Of a stretch of DNA of 5,132 nucleotides, positions 1-4,692 are shown piece by piece. The notes beneath the pieces were generated by a model. It was not told the origin of the DNA and did not search any database. It saw nothing but the letters and a program-made list of their open reading frames with translations. How positions within the stretch are numbered: position 1 is the first letter of the stretch; each line of letters opens with the position of its first letter. The translations under genes and the position numbers were made by a program. The DNA is from Globobulimina sp. (taxonomy: Eukaryota > Foraminifera > Rotaliida). The stretch is from positions 1 through 5,132 of the forward strand of contig PIVH01000705.1 in NCBI GenBank assembly GCA_003354225.1, read 5' to 3'.

Positions 1-724
1 AGAATTGTTTATCATACATTGAGTGGAGGATATTCCATTTGGTATATTGTAAGTTATCAGAGATAAGAGTTAGATCAATACATGACTTTGCTCCGCATGA
101 TCTGTGTATATGTGTATATGATGGATTATTAATATTTAGGATTTGCATATTCATAAAATGTAATCCATCAATGAAATTATTTGATTCTGTCGTGGATCGG
201 TTGCTGCCCCAAACTACATTCGGGATATTGAAATCTCCGGCGATGATATTGCGGTCAACAGTTAATGGATAATTAAACATTTGATCTATATCTGGATTTT
301 TTGGACAATTATATAGCGAATGGATGCCAATGTGTTGGTCGCCACTGTGTAGGATAACACTTGTAATGTGGCAATTTTTTGTGCGATCGGAATGGTTATA
401 ATTTGTAGTCGGATGTATCGGAGTTATATTTAATGTTTTACGGTACAGAATTGCTGTTTCTGTACCAACGTGATGGACTTTATAATTTGGGAAAAATTGG
501 ATTGGGAATTTTATGGCATGTGTTTTATTGTGCTTATCTGTATAGTGCTTTTGTGTTGGATTTAATGCATATCGAAGGGTGGCACTCCACTCTTGTAATA
601 GCAGGAAATCTATTTGTTTGGATTGGATTATTTGATTCAGTCTTTCACATTTTGCTGTTTGTGTCATTTTAGAGGGGCTAATGATGCCACTCACATTATA
701 TTGCAATATTTTATATTTTACCAT
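1..724 (-). CDS. LINE ORF2, endonuclease/exonuclease/phosphatase (EEP) domain, 3'-partial
   Basis: Reading minus from ATG 724-722, 241 codons are open to the window edge with no stop. The N-terminus MVKYKILQYNVSG matches the first EEP strand, with the conserved Asn at residue 10. Then come LLLQEWSA (metal-binding Glu45), the stretch around LYNCP at 137-141, IIAGDFNIPNVVWGS (catalytic Asp164 and Asn166, followed by the typical W-G-S) and SCIDLTLISDNL (Asp217). The final SDH motif would fall just past residue 241, beyond the window. In this family the domain nicks target DNA to prime reverse transcription. The W-G-S and S-C-I-D-L-T-L-I-S signatures resemble R1/Jockey-type elements. The start is well placed: it lies at the usual fold edge and overlaps the ORF1 stop as ATGGTAA. 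All visible catalytic residues are kept, so the domain may be functional if the rest is intact. Confidence 0.85.
   Translation of the reverse strand, partial: MVKYKILQYNVSGIISPSKMTQTAKCERLNQIIQSKQIDFLLLQEWSATLRYALNPTQKHYTDKHNKTHAIKFPIQFFPNYKVHHVGTETAILYRKTLNITPIHPTTNYNHSDRTKNCHITSVILHSGDQHIGIHSLYNCPKNPDIDQMFNYPLTVDRNIIAGDFNIPNVVWGSNRSTTESNNFIDGLHFMNMQILNINNPSYTHIHRSCGAKSCIDLTLISDNLQYTKWNILHSMYDKQF
442..466. repeat. 9-bp perfect inverted repeat inside the ORF2 coding region
   Basis: GGTACAGAA (442-450) and TTCTGTACC (458-466) are exact inverted copies around a 7-nt loop. They lie in the minus-strand endonuclease coding sequence (the V-G-T-E-T-A-I-L-Y-R stretch). No function is evident, and a hairpin of this size is not far from chance in 5 kb of AT-rich DNA. 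Confidence 0.3.
718..724 (-). promoter_or_regulatory. ORF1 stop / ORF2 start overlap (ATGGTAA)
   Basis: On the minus strand the ORF2 start ATG (724-722) and the ORF1 stop TAA (720-718) share the seven bases ATGGTAA, with ORF2 in the -1 frame relative to ORF1. Stop/start overlaps of this kind are known in non-LTR retrotransposons, where ORF2 is translated by termination-reinitiation. The juxtaposition is visible. Coupled translation here is inferred. Confidence 0.5.
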
Positions 725-1578
725 TGTTTATGTGATATTGGATGCATTTTTGGTAAATTTTTATTAGTTTGGTTAAAATCCAATCCGTTTTTATGTCCCA
801 ACATAAAAACAGATGGTAAAATAGTTGTTAACATTTTAGTTTTGGTGGTGTTGAAAAACACCTGGTAATTAATTAGTTTTTCATTTTTGTTCATCAGTTT
901 TACTATCGACTGATAAGGAATGGCCTCAGTTTGCAAAAAGCAAAACATGAATCCCATTTTTATCATGAGTATCGATAGTTTAATTAAATAAATGGTCTCA
1001 GTTTGTATTATTAAACAAGCTCTGAATCCCGTAGTTATTATGGAGAATTTGGTTGAAGATACTTTAATTCGACTATGCGCATTTGCGCGACAATTACTTT
1101 CGGTGCATTCTGTATTTGTTGTTGGTGATGTTTGTGTACATTGTTGTGGTGTTACACAATCACTTTCCGTTCCAATGGTTCCATTTAATTCATTGGACAG
1201 TTGTTTAAATTGATGGGTTGTAAGATTGCTTGATTTTGCCTGATTTGGTGTGGATTTGATCATAATCGATACAGCGAAATTGCGTATATTTGAAACTGCG
1301 AAATTGCGGAATTGTTTTGTGTTCATTGGATGGGTTGTATTTGGTGCATTATTTGGTGATTGATTTGTAGTATTTGTTGTGGATTGACGCGATGTCATAT
1401 GTACCACATGACTTGTTGGGGAATTCATTTGTGATGGTGATACATATAATTTATCACCATATGATTTTTTAATTAGGGAACTGATTGAATTATTTGAGTG
1501 TGATGATACGATGGCTAAGAATAGTACGATGGCTAAGAGCGATCTCAACAAGTTTGCATGGCAAGGTGCCATTGTCAT
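718..1578 (-). CDS. LINE ORF1-position protein, secreted-like, Ser/Thr/Asn-rich, unknown function
   Basis: This is a 286-codon frame ending in TAA 7 nt inside the ORF2 start. No family is recognised: I see no CCHC zinc knuckle, RRM or coiled coil of the kinds usual in LINE ORF1 proteins. The N-terminus looks like a signal peptide: a short polar region with Arg12, a hydrophobic core LLAIVLFLAIV (residues 14-24), then SSHS as a possible cleavage region. Residues 27-135 are rich in Ser, Thr and Asn, and eight N-x-S/T sequons occur (about N29, N69, N72, N80, N118, N132, N243, N269). Four cysteines lie at 141, 147, 158 and 163. Residues 184-231 hold an imperfect tandem duplication (GFRAC...QTETI and GFMFC...QTEAI) with hydrophobic stretches, and RNFAVS occurs twice (91-96, 99-104). 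A second ATG lies at codon 3. The position before an endonuclease ORF suggests an element ORF1. A fortuitous open frame, or a host secreted-protein fragment joined to a LINE, is possible. Confidence 0.5.
   Translation of the reverse strand: MTMAPCHANLLRSLLAIVLFLAIVSSHSNNSISSLIKKSYGDKLYVSPSQMNSPTSHVVHMTSRQSTTNTTNQSPNNAPNTTHPMNTKQFRNFAVSNIRNFAVSIMIKSTPNQAKSSNLTTHQFKQLSNELNGTIGTESDCVTPQQCTQTSPTTNTECTESNCRANAHSRIKVSSTKFSIITTGFRACLIIQTETIYLIKLSILMIKMGFMFCFLQTEAIPYQSIVKLMNKNEKLINYQVFFNTTKTKMLTTILPSVFMLGHKNGLDFNQTNKNLPKMHPISHKQW
905..1030. repeat. Imperfect direct duplication in ORF1 3' half
   Basis: Two copies, about 905-955 and 971-1030, begin with ATCGA, share ATGGCCTCAGTTTG / ATGGTCTCAGTTTG and end with GAATCCC. 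On the minus strand they encode two similar peptides of about 24 residues, ORF1 residues 184-207 and 209-231, each with the pattern G-F-x-x-C-x-x-(x)-Q-T-E-x-I followed by I-K-L or V-K-L. Spacing differences keep the reading frame, which supports real coding on this strand. Confidence 0.55.
1274..1308. repeat. 24-nt period direct repeat in ORF1
   Basis: GCGAAATTGCG occurs at 1274-1284 and 1298-1308. The 24-nt period is eight codons and gives RNFAVS twice in the minus-strand ORF1 (residues 91-96 and 99-104). Confidence 0.55.
1507..1538. repeat. 18-nt period direct repeat in the ORF1 signal-peptide core
   Basis: TACGATGGCTAAGA occurs at 1507-1520 and 1525-1538, a period of six codons. On the minus strand it encodes the doubled LAIV of the hydrophobic core (LAIVLFLAIV). 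The core therefore appears to have lengthened by in-frame duplication. Confidence 0.55.
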
Positions 1579-1603
1579 AGTAATTGATTTCTTAAAGTTT
1601 TGA

Positions 1604-4105
1604 AGAATATGTCAATGGAACATTGACGGCTTTTCAAACAATATACGATCGCATATTCATTATATAGTTTTGACGAAAAAGCCGGACGTATTTATCTTGC
1701 AAGAAACGTATAAGTTTTATGATGAGAATGAAGCAGAGTTTGTATTGAATATGAAAAATTATAAAACATTTACAAATAAGAAGAGTGGTTACGGCAAAGT
1801 GATAACGTTGCTACGTAACGGCATACATCACGAACGAGTAAATGTGCAATTTAAACATAACAAAGACATCGATAAGAAAGTAAAACAATTGAATTTGAAT
1901 AATGTGCAGTATGAAAGAAGGAGGAAACTGCTGTTAATGTCGAAATTATATATTTTGACGTTGAAAATATGCGATAAGGATATAGGACAAGCATTTATTA
2001 TAAATAACTATTATCGGCCTCAAAATGGTGAACCTGGGTCGGACATAGATTTATTAACGAGATATTTGGATAAGTTGTTGCTGAGAAATGATTGCAAACA
2101 ATTTCCGATATTTGTTGGTGGCGATATGAACGCTCACAACAATGCATGGTTTGAGGGACATATTAGACCCTCGAAAGCAGCAAATAATGGCTCAATTTTA
2201 GCGGATTGGATTTATAATAATAAATGGCATATATTGAACGATAAAAAACCGACAAGAATACGAAATAAGCAAAGGACGGCCCCGGATGTTACATTTATTA
2301 ATGGGAAAACAAGAAGGGATGATTGGGAATTTTGGGCTGAGGACTTTACACATTTTGAGTCAAATAAGTATTTCTCAGATCATTTGATGCTATTTTCTTA
2401 TTATAACAAGGGCAGACTATATGAAATAGAGCTGCCTGAATTTGCAATAAAAACAGGAACAGATAGAAATTGGGATAAATGGAAAAATGAATTAGCAGAA
2501 AATGTCGATGAATGGTATGAAAATCATGGTAAATATATGAATAAATTGATTGACCAATACTTATTAATTTATGGTAATGGAAATTGTGATATTAATCGAG
2601 ATTACTTATTAGATTTTGCAGGTATTACAAAGGACGACATATTAGATGCAGTTAATGATTTTTTTAAGCACAGAATCGTGGACACATCCATTGACATTCT
2701 GGGATTACGAAAAAAAACAATTGGAAATGATAAGCCGTGGCTTACGTTGAAAATGAGAAACGCGTTAAAAGATTATGTATGTTACAAAGAGAGATTTAAA
2801 GCATTTAATAAAAGAAAGAAGAAGGCATTGAAATATATTTTGATTGAAAAGAAGAGAATAAGCGACGATCTGTGCGATGGTGGAAGAAGAGCATGGATCA
2901 AAGACGAAATTAGAAATTTTAGCAACAATGGAATGATGCCATGGAAAAAGATTAATAATATCATAAAATATGATAATAAGTCAACAAAAGATATACCGGT
3001 TTGGATGAATAAAGATGGCTCAGTAAACTCTGCCAAATCGATCGATAAAGCTAATAATTGCATGGCATATCTCCATAGATTTGATGACGATGAAATGGAG
3101 CAAGAAAATGATGAAAACGATGGAGACATTGAATTCGATAAAATTATCAAAGATTATAATAAGATAAATCAGAAACGGTTTGGGACTGAAGAGCATGATA
3201 AGAATCTGAAAGTTCTAAATTCGATTTTAGATTTGGATGAAGTGGAACCGCTCATAATGTCATTTATGAAAGGTAAGGCAAATAATAATGACAAGTCGAA
3301 TTATATATTGTTACAAAATGGAATTGAAATAATCAAACAAGGTCTATATATCTGCTATAATTCATTGTTTATTATGGGCATAAGAGAGCTCTCTATGAAT
3401 ATTAGAGACATTACAGTGATTTTAAAATCTGGCAAACCGGCAAAATATATGGATAGTTATAGACCGGTGTCGTTATTATCGAGTTGCAGCAATCCGTATG
3501 ATAAATGGATGGCGTCTAAGTATTTGAAATATGGCATAAAAATGAAGATAATTAAACCGCGACACTTTGGATTTGTTAAAGGTTTAGGATGCGTGGATGC
3601 GATTGCTTTAATTGTGGAAAAAATTTGGAATAACAGAATAAGAAAGAAAGATACGCACATTTTATTTATTGACTTTAAAGCAGCATTTGATACGATACAA
3701 CACAGAATAATATTGGAATGCATTCGAGTTAATATAGGTATTACAGGCTTCGCGTACGAATATTTATTCGTGGCATTAGAGTTTAGATGGGGTCGTGTGA
3801 AGATATATGGATTTTATTGTGCGTGGAGACAAGATATTTGTGGCGTACCTCAGGGATGGCCGCCGTCATCGATATTATTTATATTCTTTACAATTGAATT
3901 TGATGCGATTAATGGCTTAAGGATTGGACTGATTATCGTTGGCTATGCCGATGACAACACAGTACTTTCAGATGGAACGGTGAGTGGAGAAGAATTAAAA
4001 GCAAATATTCAATTTGCTATAAATTACATCTCGTACATTCCAAAGCACCAAACAAAAGATATTTGTAATGTAAAAGCACAAAACAAAAGATGGCAGTTCC
4101 CATAA
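1604..4105 (+). CDS. LINE ORF2-type polyprotein: EEP endonuclease + reverse transcriptase, 5' start missing and RT 3' part shortened
   Basis: The frame is open for 833 codons. The family nicks DNA and copies its own RNA at the nick. Endonuclease motifs in order: CQWNIDGF (1610-1633, Asn at 1619), FILQETYK (Glu at 1703), VGGDMNAH with Asp 2123 and Asn 2129, APDVTFI (about 2279-2299), and SDHLMLF (Asp 2378, His 2381), so the catalytic set is complete. A Lys/Asp-rich linker covers roughly 2400-3230. RT motifs: SYRPVSLLSS (3455-3484), GFVKGLGCVDAI, FIDFKAAFD (catalytic Asp 3671 with a second Asp 3689), GVPQGWPPSSILF (3842 on; usually PQGSxLSP) and GYADDNTVL (Asp 3950, Asp 3953). About 34 residues follow YADDNTVL-SDG before the downstream NxxKT/thumb region would start, and then the frame ends. 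The first codon that could initiate is TTG 1670, already inside the domain. The first in-frame ATG comes later still, and TGA 1601-1603 blocks extension upstream. I judge it a decayed or truncated copy. Confidence 0.85.
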   Translation, partial: RICQWNIDGFSNNIRSHIHYIVLTKKPDVFILQETYKFYDENEAEFVLNMKNYKTFTNKKSGYGKVITLLRNGIHHERVNVQFKHNKDIDKKVKQLNLNNVQYERRRKLLLMSKLYILTLKICDKDIGQAFIINNYYRPQNGEPGSDIDLLTRYLDKLLLRNDCKQFPIFVGGDMNAHNNAWFEGHIRPSKAANNGSILADWIYNNKWHILNDKKPTRIRNKQRTAPDVTFINGKTRRDDWEFWAEDFTHFESNKYFSDHLMLFSYYNKGRLYEIELPEFAIKTGTDRNWDKWKNELAENVDEWYENHGKYMNKLIDQYLLIYGNGNCDINRDYLLDFAGITKDDILDAVNDFFKHRIVDTSIDILGLRKKTIGNDKPWLTLKMRNALKDYVCYKERFKAFNKRKKKALKYILIEKKRISDDLCDGGRRAWIKDEIRNFSNNGMMPWKKINNIIKYDNKSTKDIPVWMNKDGSVNSAKSIDKANNCMAYLHRFDDDEMEQENDENDGDIEFDKIIKDYNKINQKRFGTEEHDKNLKVLNSILDLDEVEPLIMSFMKGKANNNDKSNYILLQNGIEIIKQGLYICYNSLFIMGIRELSMNIRDITVILKSGKPAKYMDSYRPVSLLSSCSNPYDKWMASKYLKYGIKMKIIKPRHFGFVKGLGCVDAIALIVEKIWNNRIRKKDTHILFIDFKAAFDTIQHRIILECIRVNIGITGFAYEYLFVALEFRWGRVKIYGFYCAWRQDICGVPQGWPPSSILFIFFTIEFDAINGLRIGLIIVGYADDNTVLSDGTVSGEELKANIQFAINYISYIPKHQTKDICNVKAQNKRWQFP
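4042..4091. repeat. 31-nt period direct repeat at the end of the LINE frame
   Basis: A 19-base unit, AAAGCACCAAACAAAAGAT at 4042-4060, recurs at 4073-4091 with one change (18/19 identical). The 31-nt period is not a multiple of three, so the two copies are read in different frames (KHQTKD, then KAQNKRW). The last ~20 residues of the frame are therefore probably not real protein. The repeat looks like a LINE 3'-tail repeat, brought next to the RT core by an internal deletion or by a 3'-shortened template. Confidence 0.65.
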
Positions 4106-4204
4106 ACCATTGACAACTATATTTCACTGCATTAAATACAAAATGAAAGATGATTACAAGACAGCAGCAAATATGAAATGACTCAGTAGCTCAATGATAG
4201 AGCG

Positions 4205-4361
4205 TGTGTCGGCTGTTCCACCCAACAAAAACTCAACATTGATTTTTTCAAACAATCCATTATGATTATTTGCAGTAATAATACGACATTATATTGCAAT
4301 TCAAATTAATTTCTAAACTCATTGTTGCTCAACATAGAGATGCTCCAAATTAAATGTTGTG
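4205..4361. other. Insert within the tRNA, flanked by TGTG repeats
   Basis: TGTG at 4205-4208 and again at 4358-4361 bracket 149 bp that the tRNA fold does not need. Removing one TGTG copy plus the insert (153 bp) restores a normal anticodon stem. The repeats could be a 4-bp target-site duplication or a chance match. The insert is AT-rich and has no terminal inverted repeats, open frame or recognisable SINE body. Its first bases, TCGGCTGTT, resemble the anticodon arm of bacterial/plastid-type tRNA-Asn, but no matching 3' stem follows. Confidence 0.45.
4243..4248 (+). terminator. T6 run inside the tRNA insert (Pol III stop)
   Basis: Six consecutive T on the sense strand, 39 nt after the end of the D arm. 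Runs of four or more T end RNA polymerase III transcription, so a transcript begun at the tRNA would stop before reaching the 3' part. Confidence 0.5.
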
Positions 4362-4421
4362 GTTATAACTCACATGAATGTAGGTTTGAGTCCAACCTGA
4401 GTCAGCATTGTAAAATTCTTC

Positions 4422-4425
4422 TTTT
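4422..4425 (+). terminator. T4 run after the tRNA 3' end
   Basis: CTTTTG begins about 17 nt after the discriminator base. The distance fits the normal Pol III terminator of a tRNA gene and would have served the uninterrupted gene. Confidence 0.4.
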
Positions 4426-4588
4426 GCACATCCGTTTAAATCGCAAATTAAAAACGCCATTTATTTATGTGTGTAAGTAGTAAAAGTATGGCATGTTATT
4501 TAATTGTATCTATTTTTTTGTAATATTTTGCTTTTTTAACTCGCTTCCTCCTCATTACGACCATTCGCATCATCTTCAAATATGTGAT

Positions 4589-4606
4589 ATGCACCACATG
4601 GTGTAT
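4589..4606. repeat. 18-nt inverted repeat upstream of the NIPA-like gene
   Basis: ATGCACCA and TGGTGTAT flank CA. Seven of eight positions pair Watson-Crick, with one G-T. It ends 86 nt before the ATG, so it could be a dimeric factor site, but nothing further supports this. Confidence 0.25.
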
Positions 4607-4612
4607 TACTAG

Positions 4613-4618
4613 TATATA
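4613..4618 (+). promoter_or_regulatory. TATA-like sequence, candidate core promoter
   Basis: TATATA about 75 nt before the ATG of the NIPA-like gene. Such sequences are common in AT-rich DNA, so only the spacing supports the call. Confidence 0.2.
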
Positions 4619-4692
4619 GATTTCTTAGTATTAATGTTACTAAATATAATCCTCACTGAAAAACCACAAGTGCCTAGTAGTGTTGATCCAAC

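Larger units (their letters stand above)
1..1578 (-). mobile_element. LINE-like non-LTR retrotransposon, 5' part (ORF1 + start of ORF2)
   Basis: Two consecutive minus-strand frames, an ORF1 and an overlapping ORF2 that opens with an apurinic-type endonuclease domain, give the classic order of two-ORF non-LTR elements (R1/Jockey/I-type layout). The RT part would lie left of position 1, outside the window. The 5' boundary is unknown: the sequence right of 1578 changes within 25 nt into the start of a different element on the plus strand, so any 5' UTR and promoter are missing or replaced. Both frames are uninterrupted, so this copy is less decayed than its plus-strand neighbour. Membership in the non-LTR class is well supported by the endonuclease motifs. 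The clade cannot be fixed without the RT. Confidence 0.75.
1604..4179 (+). mobile_element. Second LINE-like non-LTR retrotransposon, decayed copy
   Basis: The unit holds one long EEP-RT frame (1604-4105) and a short A-rich 3' tail up to the tRNA-like sequence at 4180. The 5' limit is set by where endonuclease homology begins (1607) and by the in-frame TGA at 1601-1603. The 3' limit is uncertain. Its endonuclease differs strongly in sequence from that of the minus-strand element: the GDMNAHNNAWFEG region here corresponds to GDFNIPNVVWGS there. The two are therefore separate families, not two halves of one inverted insertion. There are no long terminal repeats and no clear poly(A). Target-site duplications could not be identified by eye. 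Confidence 0.7.
4180..4404 (+). tRNA. tRNA gene split by a ~153-bp insertion, likely inactive
   Basis: The 5' part is GACTCAG (acceptor, 4180-4186), TA, and a D arm GCTC-AATGATA-GAGC (4189-4203), then G26. The 3' part has an anticodon arm TGTGG-TTATAAC-TCACA (4358-4374), a variable loop TGAAT, a T arm GTAGG-TTTGAGT-CCAAC (4380-4396), an acceptor strand CTGAGTC (4397-4403) and discriminator A. The acceptor strands pair 7/7 although they are 210 nt apart. The joined molecule would be 72 nt. T8, A14, G18, A21, T33, T54, T55 and A58 are in place. A15 faces T48, and A19 faces T56 in place of the usual G19-C56. The T stem has one A-A mismatch. As drawn, the loop gives anticodon ATA; a shift of register or base changes make the identity uncertain (Tyr, Met or Ile-like). 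The break lies at position 30/31, not the canonical 37/38 intron site, and is flanked by TGTG. Confidence 0.6.
4405..4692. other. AT-rich intergenic spacer upstream of the NIPA-like gene
   Basis: I see no protein gene that I trust. The stretch holds the T4 run after the tRNA, T7 and T6 runs near 4513-4538, a pyrimidine-rich CTCGCTTCCTCCTC segment, an 18-nt inverted repeat (4589-4606) and a TATA-like site near 4613. It is probably the promoter and 5' UTR of the downstream gene. A short minus-strand open frame here is discussed among the findings. Confidence 0.5.

Noticed and set aside
442-466. Hairpin as a regulatory element or terminator
   Set aside because: It lies inside conserved endonuclease coding sequence, with no T-run or other context. 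It is kept only as a low-confidence repeat.
39-868. Plus-strand open frames at 39-272, 433-672 and 614-868
   Set aside because: They lie antisense to the endonuclease ORF2 and the end of ORF1, whose minus-strand translations show the conserved EEP motifs. The plus-strand peptides show no recognisable motif.
992-1213. Plus-strand open frame of 73 codons
   Set aside because: Antisense to ORF1. The minus strand carries the signal-like N-terminus and the frame-keeping duplications.
2782-3723. Minus-strand open frames at 2782-3150 and 3457-3723
   Set aside because: They are shadows of the RT linker and RT core. Their Ser/Leu/Phe-rich composition is the expected antisense of a Lys/Glu/Asp-rich sequence.
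1-4105. Single LINE insertion with a 5' inversion (twin priming)
   Set aside because: Both halves carry their own endonuclease N-terminus with different sequence, so they cannot be two parts of one element.
693-4300. 15-mer ACATTATATTGCAAT shared by 693-707 (start of ORF2) and 4286-4300 (inside the tRNA insert)
   Set aside because: The match does not extend on either side, and a single AT-rich 15-mer is not far from chance in 5 kb. It gives no sound evidence that the insert derives from the element.
4205-4369. Canonical 37/38 intron in the tRNA
   Set aside because: If the 5' part is read directly through TGTGT-CGGCTG, position 33 is G and not T, and the last stem pair is T-T. The anticodon arm is complete within the 3' part, so the break must lie on the 5' side of the stem.
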